Shown: piece by piece, positions 32,778-42,228 of the stretch
Position numbering within the stretch: the first letter of the stretch is position 1
How the letters are laid out: each line of letters begins with the position of its first letter
From: Thermochromatium tepidum ATCC 43061
Lineage (GTDB): Bacteria > Pseudomonadota > Gammaproteobacteria > Chromatiales > Chromatiaceae
Length of the DNA: 64,000 nucleotides
Reading direction: 5' to 3'
Assembly (NCBI RefSeq): GCF_009664085.1
Contig: NZ_CP039268.1
Coordinates: forward strand, 288,501 to 352,500
Program-made: the position numbers and the translations under genes
Notes under the pieces: model-generated
What the model saw: only the letters and a program-made list of their open reading frames with translations
The model's database searches: none
Told to the model about the DNA's origin: nothing

Positions 32778-35700
32778 TCACAGACCCAATTCCTTCCAGC
32801 GTGCCTCGATGCGCTTGATCGAGACCGGACAGGCGGTCCCCAGCGTCTGGGCGAAGAGCGAGACGCGCAGTTCTTCCAGCAACCAGCGGATCTCGTCCAG
32901 ACGCGGATCCCGGCGCCCAGCCGCACGCGCCGCCAGCGCGCGTTCGCGCCAGCGCGACTGAATCCCGGCCATCTCGCCCATCCAGCGCCGATCGCGATCC
33001 GGTGCATGGGCGAGGCGCTCGATCCGATAGGCGATCGCCTTGAGATAGCGTGGATATTGCTTGAGTGGGGCGTAGGAGATGGTGGATAGAAAGCCCTGGA
33101 ACACCAACCCGTCGAGCTGCTCACGGATATCCTGCACCGCCGGCATCCAGTTGACCTGCGTGATCTCGGCTAGCTGGGTGCGCAGCGACTGATAGTCGTC
33201 CAGGATCGTTCCGATCAGCCGGCAAACCGCCTGGGCCGTCGGAAAGAGCTGGGGCCTCCCCTCGGCTAGACGCTGCTCGAACATCGCCTGGGTACGAAGC
33301 GGCGGTTGGTCTTCGATGAAGGTCAGGTCCAGGATGAGGGCGATCAGCTCATCGGCCAGCTCGGACGCCTTGGGGGTCGGTCCCTGAGCGGTGGATGCGT
33401 CCCCCAGTCCAGGCACAGGAGAGGGGTAGGTGGGCGACGTCGGTACCGGCGCCTTGGCATACTGCAACCGCATCCGATCCAGATCCGGCAGTTGCTTGCG
33501 CAGTTGGCGGATGTCCGCACCTAGATGCAGCATGATCAGCCGCCGTAGCCCTGCCCGATGGGCCAAGGCCGCGTTCTCTGTCGAGTCGAGCACCCGGATC
33601 GCCACGCTCGCGCCCTGATCGACCAGGGCCGGATAGCCGCGCAGCCTGATCCCGGCGCGGGTCAGATCCACCGACTCGGGTAGGTCGCCGAAGGTCCAGC
33701 GCGTCACCCCGCTGCGCTCGAGTGCGAGCTCGGTGTCCGAGATCCGGGTGAATCCCTGAGCCCCCTGCGCCGCAAACCGCTGCTTGAGCGCCAGCGGATC
33801 GTCGCTCACCGCGAGCGCCTGCCCGGACTCATCGACCAGCCGGATCTTCATGCGCAGATGGGGTGGAATCGCCGATGGATCCCAAGCGTCCTCTGGGATC
33901 TGGACCCCGCTCATGGCCCGGATCTCCTCGGCCAGCGCCTGGATCAGGGGTCGATCGGAGGGCGTCAAGCGCGCGGCCAGGCGCTTGGCCGTGTCCGGGA
34001 TCGGGACCAGGCTGATGCGCAGCGGCTTGGGGAGTGTGCGCAGCAGGGCCGTGATCCGCTCCTCGATCAGCCCGGGCACCAGCCACTCGAGCCGTTCAGA
34101 CACGACCTGATTGATCAGTGGCAGAGGCACCACCAAGGTCACCCCGTCCTCGGGCGCACCAGGCTCGAAACGGTATTCGAGCGGCAGGGCGGTCGCCCCG
34201 ACCTGGAACTGATCGGGGAAGTCCTGGACCCGGATCTCGCGCGCCGCGCGGCGCATCAGGTCTGCAAGCCGCATGTGCAGGATCCTGGGGTTGTCGCGTG
34301 TGACCTGACGCAGCCAGCGCTCGAACTGGGGTTTTGAATAGATCCCCGGGGGCAGGCGCTCGGCATAAAAGGCGTAGATGGCCTCTTCATCGACCAGGAG
34401 GTCACGCCGCCGCGACTTAGACTCCAGGTGCCGGACGTAGGCGATCAGCTCGCGGTTGTGACGCCAGAAGGGGGCTCGGGTCTCAAAATCGCCTTCGGTG
34501 AGGGCAGATCGCAGAAAGATCTCGCGCGCCTCAGCGGGATTGATCGGGCCATAGTTGACCCGCCGCTTGGGCACCAGGGTGACGCCGAAGAGTGTGACCT
34601 TCTCGAAGGCGGCGACCTGACCGGACTTGGCCTGCCAGTGTGGCTCGGAATAACTGCGCTGGAGCAGATGAGCGGCGACGCGCTCGATCCAGCCCGGCTG
34701 GATGGCGGCGGCGATCCGTCCGTATTGGCGCCTGGTCTCGACCCGTTCGGCCACCATCACCCATTTCGGTGGCTTGGCGAAGAGCACCGAGCTGGGATGG
34801 ATCAGGAAGCGGCTGTTGCGTGCGCCCTGGAACTCGCGCTCGGACTCGCGGAAGCCGATGTTGCCGAGGAGCCCGGCGAGCAGGGCGCGGTGGATCTTTT
34901 CGTAGCCGGCGGCATCGAGCGATGGGGCTTGGGATGTGGTCGCAGCCGACTCCCTAAACCCCATCTCCAGCATCTGTTCGCGCAACTGGGCATGGATGTC
35001 GCGCCATTCCTGGACCCGGTTCCAGGACAGGAAATGGCGCTGACACAGCTTGACAAACTGGTTGCGCGAGAGACGGCGGCGCTCCTGTTCGAGAAAGTGC
35101 CAAAGGTTGAGAAAGGCGATGAAGTCTGACTCGGGGTGACTAAAGCTGGCATGGATCTCGTCGGCGGATTGCTGTCTGTCATGCGGCCGCTCGCGCGGAT
35201 CCTGTACGCTGAGCGCAGCGGCAATCACCAGCACCTCGGCCAGACACTGCTCCTCGGTGGCGGCGAGCAGCATCCGTCCGAGGCGCGGATCGACCGGCAG
35301 GCGCGCCAGCTGGTGCCCGAGCGCGGTCAGCTCGCCCTGATCGTCGAGCGCCCCGAGCTCCTCCAGGGTGCGATAGCCGTCGTTGATGAGTCGCGGATCC
35401 GGCTTGTCGACGAAGGGGAAGTGCTCGATGGCGCCAAAGCCGAGCCGCTTCATCTGTAGGATGACGGCGGCCAGGTTGGCGCGCGCGATCTCGGGTTCGG
35501 TGAACTCGGCGCGGGACTGGAAGTTGTCCTCGCTATAGAGCCGAATGCAGACACCGGCGACCACGCGCCCGCAACGCCCCTTGCGTTGATTGGCACTGGC
35601 CTGGGAGATGCGTTCGACCGGAAGACGCTGGACCTTGGTGCGATGGCTATAGCGGCTGATGCGCGCGAAGCCCGGATCCACGACATAGTGGATACCCGGC

Positions 35701-36890
35701 ACCGTGAGCGAGGTCTCGGCGACATTGGTGGCCAGGATCACCCGGCGCGTGCCGTGCGGCTGGAAGAGGCGCGCCTGCTCCTGCGGCCCCTGACGGGCGA
35801 ACAGGGGCAGGATCTCGGTCGAGGGCGGATGATGTCTGCGCAGTGTCTCGGCAGTGGTGCGGATCTCGCGCTCGCCCGAGAGGAACACCAGGATGTCGCC
35901 GGGGCCAGTCCGGGCCAGCTCATCGATCGCCGCGACGATCGCCTGTTGCATCGCCTCATCGCACTCGGCGGCACTCTCGTCCTCCGGCGGTCGGTAGCGG
36001 ACCTCGACCGGATAGGTCCGGCCCGAGAGCTCGATGATGGGCGCGGGCCGGTGCTCGCGGTCGGCGAAATGGTGCGCGAAGCGCTCGGGGTCGAGGGTCG
36101 CCGAGGTGATGATCAGCTTGAGATCGGGCCGGCGCGGCAAGAGCCCCTTGAGATAGCCGAGCAGGAAGTCGATGTTGAGCCCGCGCTCGTGGGCCTCGTC
36201 GAGGATGAGGGTGTCATAGTCGGTAAGCAGGGGGTCGTGCTGGATCTCCGCGAGCAGGATGCCGTCGGTCATCAGCTTGATCGCGGTCTCGGGACGGACC
36301 CGGTCGTGGAAGCGGACCTTATAGCCGACCAGTCCACCGATCTCGACCCCCAGTTCCTGCGCCACGCGACTGGCCAGGGTGCGTGCGGCAAGCCGGCGCG
36401 GTTGGGTGTGGCCGATGCGCCCGAAGCGTCCGCGTCCCAGCTCCAGACACAGCTTGGGCAACTGGGTCGACTTGCCCGAGCCGGTCTCGCCACAGAGCAC
36501 GATGACTTGATGGCGTTCAATCAGCGCCGCGACCTCGTCGCGCCGTTCGCTGACCGGCAGGTCCGGATACTCGATCCGGGGGACCAGTGCCTGACGCTGG
36601 GCGACCACGGCCTGGGAGGCCCGGATACAGTCCCAGAGCTTGGCTAGGCCCTCGTCAAAGGGCTGACCGGCGCGCGCGCGCCGGCGTAGATGACGCAGAC
36701 GCGAGCGGATGGAGTGACGATCACGGATCAGACAGCCGGCGAGGTCCTGGTCGGTGGGGAGATCCAGGACACCGCTTCCCGGATGACCCGATTCCTGAGT
36801 GCACACCCGAGCACCTGTCTCCTGTCCTTGATCCGACTGGTCAAGACCTGTGTCACGGCGCCAACAGGTGGCGACGATCTCGTTGTTCAT
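32778..36890 (-). CDS. hrpA: ATP-dependent RNA helicase HrpA
   Basis: The 1370-residue DEAH-box helicase acts on RNA and, in enteric bacteria, rescues stalled ribosomes. Motif I VLCGETGSGKSTQLPKL lies near residue 132, motif II ILDEAHERG near 230, motif III TSATLD near 262, and motif VI in QRKGRCGR near 440. Winged-helix/ratchet regions and the large DUF3418 C-terminal domain follow, and the length matches HrpA. The first 60 residues are unusual, so the true start may be downstream of ATG 36890. It is a single gene. Confidence 0.95.
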   Translation of the reverse strand: MNNEIVATCWRRDTGLDQSDQGQETGARVCTQESGHPGSGVLDLPTDQDLAGCLIRDRHSIRSRLRHLRRRARAGQPFDEGLAKLWDCIRASQAVVAQRQALVPRIEYPDLPVSERRDEVAALIERHQVIVLCGETGSGKSTQLPKLCLELGRGRFGRIGHTQPRRLAARTLASRVAQELGVEIGGLVGYKVRFHDRVRPETAIKLMTDGILLAEIQHDPLLTDYDTLILDEAHERGLNIDFLLGYLKGLLPRRPDLKLIITSATLDPERFAHHFADREHRPAPIIELSGRTYPVEVRYRPPEDESAAECDEAMQQAIVAAIDELARTGPGDILVFLSGEREIRTTAETLRRHHPPSTEILPLFARQGPQEQARLFQPHGTRRVILATNVAETSLTVPGIHYVVDPGFARISRYSHRTKVQRLPVERISQASANQRKGRCGRVVAGVCIRLYSEDNFQSRAEFTEPEIARANLAAVILQMKRLGFGAIEHFPFVDKPDPRLINDGYRTLEELGALDDQGELTALGHQLARLPVDPRLGRMLLAATEEQCLAEVLVIAAALSVQDPRERPHDRQQSADEIHASFSHPESDFIAFLNLWHFLEQERRRLSRNQFVKLCQRHFLSWNRVQEWRDIHAQLREQMLEMGFRESAATTSQAPSLDAAGYEKIHRALLAGLLGNIGFRESEREFQGARNSRFLIHPSSVLFAKPPKWVMVAERVETRRQYGRIAAAIQPGWIERVAAHLLQRSYSEPHWQAKSGQVAAFEKVTLFGVTLVPKRRVNYGPINPAEAREIFLRSALTEGDFETRAPFWRHNRELIAYVRHLESKSRRRDLLVDEEAIYAFYAERLPPGIYSKPQFERWLRQVTRDNPRILHMRLADLMRRAAREIRVQDFPDQFQVGATALPLEYRFEPGAPEDGVTLVVPLPLINQVVSERLEWLVPGLIEERITALLRTLPKPLRISLVPIPDTAKRLAARLTPSDRPLIQALAEEIRAMSGVQIPEDAWDPSAIPPHLRMKIRLVDESGQALAVSDDPLALKQRFAAQGAQGFTRISDTELALERSGVTRWTFGDLPESVDLTRAGIRLRGYPALVDQGASVAIRVLDSTENAALAHRAGLRRLIMLHLGADIRQLRKQLPDLDRMRLQYAKAPVPTSPTYPSPVPGLGDASTAQGPTPKASELADELIALILDLTFIEDQPPLRTQAMFEQRLAEGRPQLFPTAQAVCRLIGTILDDYQSLRTQLAEITQVNWMPAVQDIREQLDGLVFQGFLSTISYAPLKQYPRYLKAIAYRIERLAHAPDRDRRWMGEMAGIQSRWRERALAARAAGRRDPRLDEIRWLLEELRVSLFAQTLGTACPVSIKRIEARWKELGL

Positions 36891-37241
36891 TCAGTGCCCG
36901 AGCGCGGATATTCGGTTCTACAGAAAACCGCCAGGACGGCGGGGGTCAGGATTCGCATCAGATTGAACGTGCACATCACAGTATCCCGGTCAGAATTGAC
37001 CTCGACCCGCACGGCCCCAAGCCTGGAGTCACGGATTTCGGGCGCAGTCTAGTCAAGATGAGTTGGCGCGTCATTATTCCGAAACCCTGTGCCCCGTGGT
37101 TGGGGTGGCGCTTGCGACAAAATCACATCCAGCGTGCAATTACGTGCTGCCCCTGAGTCACAGGCCTGTCGTGATTGCGACGATGCGCGGCAGCTCAGCG
37201 CGCACACCCCTTTAGTACAGACACCGACGGTGACCTGATCC
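36891..37241. other. Intergenic stretch between hrpA and the BASS transporter
   Basis: The 351 bases between these divergent genes show no reading frame with family similarity and no clear repeat. It must hold both promoters, but no convincing -35/-10 pair was found. Confidence 0.4.
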
Positions 37242-38231
37242 ATGGCGACCCCATCCAACCCAAAAAAGACAATCGCTGACGAACATCCAGCGGCCCCGGG
37301 ATCCATCCTGACCCGTCTGTTCCCGCTCTGGGCGCTGTTGGCGGGACTCATCGGCTTCAGCATCCCCGAGACGCTGTCGGGGTGGCGTGCGGCGGTGATG
37401 CCCTTGCTGGGGGTGGTGATGTTCGGCATGGGCGCCACCTTGCGTGCGGACGATTTCCTAGCCATCGCCCGGCGACCGGCACTCATCGGTCTGGGTATGT
37501 GTCTGCAATTCGGCCTAATGCCGCTGATTGGCTGGATCGTGGCGCAGGTGCTGGCACTACCGCCCGAACTCCTGGTGGGGATGGTGCTGGTCGGCGCCGC
37601 CCCCGGTGGCACGGCCTCAAACGTCATCTGCTATCTGGCGCGCGGCGATGTCGCGCTCTCGATCAGTCTGACCGCTACCTCGACCCTGCTGGCCGTCGTG
37701 CTCACACCCTGGCTGACCTGGCTCTATGCCGACGCCTGGGTGGCGGTTCCGGTGGGGGAGATGCTGCGCTCCATCGCCCTGGTCGTGCTGTTGCCGGTCA
37801 TCACCGGGGTGGCGGTCAACCGCCTCGCTGGACGTTGGCTCAGGCGCGTCCAGTCCTGGATGCCAAGCCTGTCGGTGCTGGCGATCCTGACCATCATCGC
37901 CATCGTTGTCGCGCTCAATGCCGGGCGACTGGCCGGGGTCGGTTTGGGGCTGGTGGCGGCCGTAATGCTTCACAACGGATTGGGACTGACGCTGGGCTAT
38001 TGGGGCGCGCGGGTGTTTGGACAGGACGAGATCCGCGCCCGGACCCTGGCCATCGAGGTCGGGATGCAGAACTCAGGATTGGCCGTCGCCCTGGCGCTCA
38101 AGTCCTTTCCCGTGGCCGCCGCTCTCCCAGGGGCGCTGTTTTCTGTCTGGCACAACCTGTCTGGAGCCATGCTGGCGACCTGGTGGTCAGGGCGAGTGCC
38201 TACCCAGGCCGGATCTAATGCGCGTCCTTAG
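37242..38231 (+). CDS. Bile acid:sodium symporter (BASS) family protein
   Basis: The 329-residue membrane protein has about nine or ten hydrophobic helices. Helix motifs FGMGATLRADDFLAIARRP and VLVGAAPGGTASNVICYLARGDVALSI are the conserved crossover segments of the BASS/arsenite-type transporters, where sodium binds. A matching late segment EVGMQNSGLAVALAL completes the inverted repeat. Substrates in bacteria include organic acids such as pantoate or keto acids; here it is unknown. The gene is monocistronic. Confidence 0.9.
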   Translation: MATPSNPKKTIADEHPAAPGSILTRLFPLWALLAGLIGFSIPETLSGWRAAVMPLLGVVMFGMGATLRADDFLAIARRPALIGLGMCLQFGLMPLIGWIVAQVLALPPELLVGMVLVGAAPGGTASNVICYLARGDVALSISLTATSTLLAVVLTPWLTWLYADAWVAVPVGEMLRSIALVVLLPVITGVAVNRLAGRWLRRVQSWMPSLSVLAILTIIAIVVALNAGRLAGVGLGLVAAVMLHNGLGLTLGYWGARVFGQDEIRARTLAIEVGMQNSGLAVALALKSFPVAAALPGALFSVWHNLSGAMLATWWSGRVPTQAGSNARP

Positions 38232-38480
38232 AACGACCAGAGGTCCTTAACCCTGTCCCGGCAGCAAGCTGGGCTGCTTTCACTAGCTTGCCGACTGGCC
38301 GTTTGGCTAGAACCGTCGCCGACGGTCGGCTGTTCCGGTACGATCAGCGCCGACCTGCGCGCCTTTCTCGACCCTGGCCTCGAGATCAGGCGATGTGGAT
38401 TGGGTGACACCGCAGGACGCTTTATTAGGCGATTTAAGGCGACTCAACGCGCATCCATGCGACGCAAGTCATGGAATTTA

Positions 38481-38556
38481 TGGAGCCGATGAGCGGATTC
38501 GAACCGCTGACCCACGCATTACGAATGCGTTGCTCTACCGGCTGAGCTACATCGGC
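38481..38556 (-). tRNA. tRNA-Thr (anticodon CGT)
   Basis: The reverse strand folds as GCCGATG acceptor, GCTC-GAGC D-arm, ACGCA-TGCGT anticodon stem with loop TTCGTAA (anticodon CGT, threonine codon ACG), AGCGG-CCGCT T-arm with TTCGAAT, and CATCGGC-T-CCA. The 3' CCA is encoded. No integrase or attachment duplication is seen next to it. Confidence 0.95.
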
Positions 38557-38639
38557 AAGCGGGGGAGGGATAGTATCCGAAGCGATCCTGCGTATCAAGC
38601 ACTCGGCCTGTTTGAAGAACAGGCGGTTGGCAACCTGGT

Positions 38640-40481
38640 TCATCGCGCGTCTGACCCGGCCGGGGCAGGATTCGGCATGGCGTGCACAGGGCCGTTCGGC
38701 TCGTGCTGGAACACCAATCCGGAAGGACTCTGCTTAGCCGCGTGCTTGAGCTCGGCGATGGTGCGTCCAAGCTCGTCGCCATCGCTATAGTCGTCGCCCG
38801 GGCGGATCTCCAGGAGTGCCAGGCTACAGCGCATCAGCGGCATCTCGCGGAGCTGACCATAGCGGTCCTTGGCCAGGAGATGGCCGCGCTCGCGATCCGC
38901 GGAGTCATAGAGACTCTGGACATCGATCCGGAACTTCTCGACGAGCCTCTGGAGCTGCTCCAGGACATTGACCAAGGACAGGTCTTGGATCCCGGCGAAG
39001 AAATCATCCCCCCCGATGTGTCCGACGAACCAGCCATGCCGTTCCAGCTCGGTGCGCAGTAGATCGGCGAAGAGCTGGATGGCGCGATCCCCGCGCCGAA
39101 AGCCGTAGTAATCGTTGAACGCCTTGAAATTGTCGAAATCGATATAGGCCAGATACCACCTATGATCGCGCTCGCTCAGCGCCTGGGAGACATAGCGATG
39201 GATCGGATTGTTGCCCGGGAGCTTGGTCAATGGGTTCTGATCGCGCGCGATGGCCAGGTTCTTCTGTTGGACAAGCTTGAGCAGCGAGGTCGCAGAGATG
39301 AACCCCTGGTAGCGCCCGTCGCGGGTGATGAGGACACCGGCAGTCTCGGAGACCATCGTATAGGCCTGCAGCAGGCGATCGATGGACTCGTGGATATCGA
39401 CCTGGGGGCAGGGGCGGACGAAATCACCGATCTGACGGGCAAAGGCACGATTGACGATGAGGTCGCGCCCATAGGTCGAGTAGATATAGTCCTTGATGTC
39501 TGCCTCATGCACCAATCCCAACGGACGGTCGGCCTGATCGAGCACCGGGACGACATGATGTTCCTTGTCGCGCCGTAACGCCTCAAATAGCCGAGCAATG
39601 CCGTCGTCGATGCGGACTGGCGGGATGGGCTCGAGGGAGGATTCGATCAACCTCTGATCGCTGGACTGTTCGCGCTGGCTACAGCGGTGGATCTCGGCGA
39701 CCAGGGTATAATCGGGGAGCAGTGAGTCTAAATCGATCTTGGGTGGGGCGATCAGATAGCCCTGGGCGAGGTCGCAACCGATCTCGCGGCAGGTCACGAG
39801 CTCGCCCTCGGTCTCGATCCCCTTGGCGATGACCTGGATGTTGAGCTGATGCGCCAACTGGACCGCATTGGCGACGATCGAGCGTTTGCGACGATCGGTG
39901 TCGATGCCCTGGATGAGAAAGCGATCGAGCTTGACGTGATCGGGCAGATACTCGTAGAGACGGCGCAATCCGGAGTGACCGTCGCCGAAGTCGTCGATGA
40001 CGAGATGCAGCCGCTCGCGACGATAGCCGGCGATCATGGAACCAAGCGCAGGGTGAAGGCTGTGGTCGACAGATTTGGAAAGTTCCAGGCAGAGATTATC
40101 TGGCCTTAGCCCAGCCTGCCTGATCCAATCGAGTACCTGCTGGCCATGATGACTGTCGATCAGATGTGGATCCAGATTGAAAAACAGACGATAGCGATAC
40201 GTGTTCGGCAGGGCGGCGAAGCGACTGACTGCCAGGGTGCCGAGTATGTCGTCCAGCGCGGACGAGAGATTCAGTCTCTGTGCCTGATGGAGCAGGGAAT
40301 GGATACTGGCGAATCCCAACCCTTCCCAACCACGCAGCAAGGCTTCGTAACCAAAGACGCTGCCGGTGTGGATATTGACGATGGGTTGCAGGGCATAGGT
40401 CAGGGTGTCGCGAGCCTGTCTAATGAACGATTTGGCATCATCGAGCTTGGGTGGGTGTGGTGCGTGCATGATAGCCGGCAA
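38640..40481 (-). CDS. EAL-CBS-GGDEF domain protein, probably degenerate catalytically
   Basis: The 613-residue cytoplasmic protein has an N-terminal EAL domain (about 25-260), a CBS pair (about 285-410) and a C-terminal GGDEF domain (about 430-590). EAL keeps YEALLRG, FFNLDP, LELSK and DDFGDGHS, but the metal-binding glutamate of AEGVE is lysine (AKGIET), and ELTE is ELSK. The GGDEF site reads HIGGDDFF. It may therefore act as a cyclic di-GMP or nucleotide sensor rather than a strong enzyme. The CBS domains may bind adenosine nucleotides. ATG 40469 (MHAPHPP) is also possible. It is a single gene next to tRNA-Thr. Confidence 0.88.
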   Translation of the reverse strand: MPAIMHAPHPPKLDDAKSFIRQARDTLTYALQPIVNIHTGSVFGYEALLRGWEGLGFASIHSLLHQAQRLNLSSALDDILGTLAVSRFAALPNTYRYRLFFNLDPHLIDSHHGQQVLDWIRQAGLRPDNLCLELSKSVDHSLHPALGSMIAGYRRERLHLVIDDFGDGHSGLRRLYEYLPDHVKLDRFLIQGIDTDRRKRSIVANAVQLAHQLNIQVIAKGIETEGELVTCREIGCDLAQGYLIAPPKIDLDSLLPDYTLVAEIHRCSQREQSSDQRLIESSLEPIPPVRIDDGIARLFEALRRDKEHHVVPVLDQADRPLGLVHEADIKDYIYSTYGRDLIVNRAFARQIGDFVRPCPQVDIHESIDRLLQAYTMVSETAGVLITRDGRYQGFISATSLLKLVQQKNLAIARDQNPLTKLPGNNPIHRYVSQALSERDHRWYLAYIDFDNFKAFNDYYGFRRGDRAIQLFADLLRTELERHGWFVGHIGGDDFFAGIQDLSLVNVLEQLQRLVEKFRIDVQSLYDSADRERGHLLAKDRYGQLREMPLMRCSLALLEIRPGDDYSDGDELGRTIAELKHAAKQSPSGLVFQHEPNGPVHAMPNPAPAGSDAR

Positions 40482-40727
40482 CTATGGTCTTTTATTGGCT
40501 AACCGCTTATTGGCTAACCGCTGACAACAGGCGTGAACCGATCTGAGTCAGCCTGAGTCAATTTCGTCAATTCCGCTCCGACACCCGAGAGTAAAGCAGA
40601 GCCGTGTGAAGAATTGATGAACGCTCGGCCTGTGTGTGAACACCTTCACCCAGGTTGAATTTTCGCGCCGAACCCTTTAGCGTGCCCGCGCTGGTGTTGC
40701 CCCGAATCCATAAGGTTCGTCCATCCG

Positions 40728-41750
40728 ATGTCCATTTCCACTGCCACGCCAGAGCGCGCTAAACGGCATCCCCGGCTCTCAATCGTCATCCCGCTCTATC
40801 AGGAGCTCGACAACCTGGAACCGCTGCTGACACGGGTGCACGAGGGTCTGGCGGCTTATCGCGGCGACTGGGAGCTGATCTGTGTCGATGACGGTAGCCG
40901 CGACGGCACGGGTGCGCGTCTGCGGGAGCTCGCCGCAGACTGGGGTCCGCACGTGCGGGTCATCCAGTTGCGACGCAACTTCGGTCAGACCGCGGCCATG
41001 CAGGCCGGGCTCGATGCGGCGCGCGGCGAGCTGATCGCCACACTCGATGGCGACCTGCAAAACGATCCGGCCGACATCCCGCGCATGGTCGATGAGCTGC
41101 TAGAACGCGACCTAGATCTGCTCCAAGGCTGGAGACGCCGGCGTCAGGATGCCCTGCTGCTGCGCCGCATCCCCTCGCGTCTGGCCAATGCACTCATCGG
41201 GCGGGTGACGGGCGTGGCGCTGCATGACTATGGATGCAGTCTCAAGATCTATCGCGCCGAGGTCATCCACGAGGTGCGGCTGCTCGGCGAGATGCACCGT
41301 TTCATCCCAGTGTGGGTCGCGTCCGTGACCGACCCGGAGCGGATCGGCGAGACCGAGGTCCACCATCAGCCACGTCGGTTCGGTGCGTCCAAGTATGGGA
41401 TCTCGCGCACCTTCCGGGTGCTGCTCGATCTGCTGGCGGCCTTCTTCTTCTTGCGTTTCGGCGCGCGTCCAGGGCACTTCTTCGGCTCGATCGGTCTCTT
41501 TTTTGGCCTGCTCGGCGGCTCGATGATGGCCCACCTGCTGGTGGTCAAGTTCGTCCTGGGCGAGTCGATTGGGCAGCGTCCGCTGCTATTTACGGCGATC
41601 CTGTTCCTCGTGGTCGCGATCCAATTCCTGACGACAGGTGTGCTGGCTGAGCTGATGATGCGAACCTTCTATGCCACAGGCACGCATAGTCCCCATCGTA
41701 TCCGCTGGCAGTCCGACCCCGAGTCCGCCCGCTGGCGACCGCCGCGATAG
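40728..41750 (+). CDS. DPM1/GtrB-like glycosyltransferase family 2
   Basis: The 340-residue membrane-linked GT2 starts with the GT-A domain LSIVIPLYQELDNL, then CVDDGSRDGT and LDGDLQNDPADIP (DXD) near residue 105. RRNFGQTAAMQAG and a MHRFIPVWVA segment follow. Two C-terminal hydrophobic helices (GSIGLFFGLLGGSMMAHLL and LFTAILFLVVAIQFL) anchor it. Such enzymes put a sugar on undecaprenyl or dolichyl phosphate, as in GtrB or ArnC. FGASKYGISRTFRVLLDL is the typical membrane-approach segment. No gtrA flippase adjoins. The hydrogenase genes converge on it from the other strand. Confidence 0.9.
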   Translation: MSISTATPERAKRHPRLSIVIPLYQELDNLEPLLTRVHEGLAAYRGDWELICVDDGSRDGTGARLRELAADWGPHVRVIQLRRNFGQTAAMQAGLDAARGELIATLDGDLQNDPADIPRMVDELLERDLDLLQGWRRRRQDALLLRRIPSRLANALIGRVTGVALHDYGCSLKIYRAEVIHEVRLLGEMHRFIPVWVASVTDPERIGETEVHHQPRRFGASKYGISRTFRVLLDLLAAFFFLRFGARPGHFFGSIGLFFGLLGGSMMAHLLVVKFVLGESIGQRPLLFTAILFLVVAIQFLTTGVLAELMMRTFYATGTHSPHRIRWQSDPESARWRPPR

Positions 41751-41801
41751 CGGCAGGCATCGAGCCCATCTGTCTCCTGACAAGCCGATCGGTCAGGGCG
41801 G

Positions 41802-42221
41802 TCAAGGCGAGCGGTCGAATTCGGTGCTGGATGACGGAGGCGCCACCGCGACAGTCTCGCGCGCAGGCGGCGGGGTGTGCTCCTGACGGAAGCTCAGCAC
41901 CTCCTTGGCGCGCATGGGCGGGCAGGGGAAGGGGCTGAGGGTGATACAGCCTGCACGGCAGTCCTCGACGCAGAGACCGCACAGGATGCAGCGACCGTGG
42001 TCGATGGCCCAGGTCTTGTCCTGCTTGTGGACCTGGATGGCCTGTGTCGGGCATTTATGGGCACAGATCGTGCAAAAGCTACAGTCGTCGACCCTGAATT
42101 CGATATGACCGCGTGTCCGGGCATAGGGCGGGCGACGCTCGAACGGATAGAGCCGGGTGGCCGGCCTGGTGAGTGCGCTGCGCGTCACCAGGGACGAGAT
42201 GGGGCCTATGGACCAGGACAT
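41802..42221 (-). CDS. Ech-type hydrogenase 4Fe-4S ferredoxin subunit (EchF-like)
   Basis: The 139-residue protein carries two [4Fe-4S] motifs, CSFCTICAHKCP (near residue 47) and CILCGLCVEDCRAG (near residue 78), as in EchF/NuoI-like subunits. It would pass electrons between ferredoxin and the NiFe site. A Pro/Ser-rich tail of about 40 residues is not needed for the fold. It follows the large-subunit gene by 7 bases and is the last gene of the set. The N-terminus (LTRPATRLYPFERRPPYA) is typical. Confidence 0.88.
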   Translation of the reverse strand: MSWSIGPISSLVTRSALTRPATRLYPFERRPPYARTRGHIEFRVDDCSFCTICAHKCPTQAIQVHKQDKTWAIDHGRCILCGLCVEDCRAGCITLSPFPCPPMRAKEVLSFRQEHTPPPARETVAVAPPSSSTEFDRSP

Positions 42222-42228
42222 ATACGCA

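Noticed and set aside
37242..38231. Arsenite efflux (ACR3) transporter
   Set aside because: The GAAPGGTASN crossover motif and overall pattern fit BASS organic-acid transporters better than ACR3.
38481..38556. Genomic island attachment site at tRNA-Thr
   Set aside because: No integrase nearby and no duplicated tRNA end was seen in the flanks.
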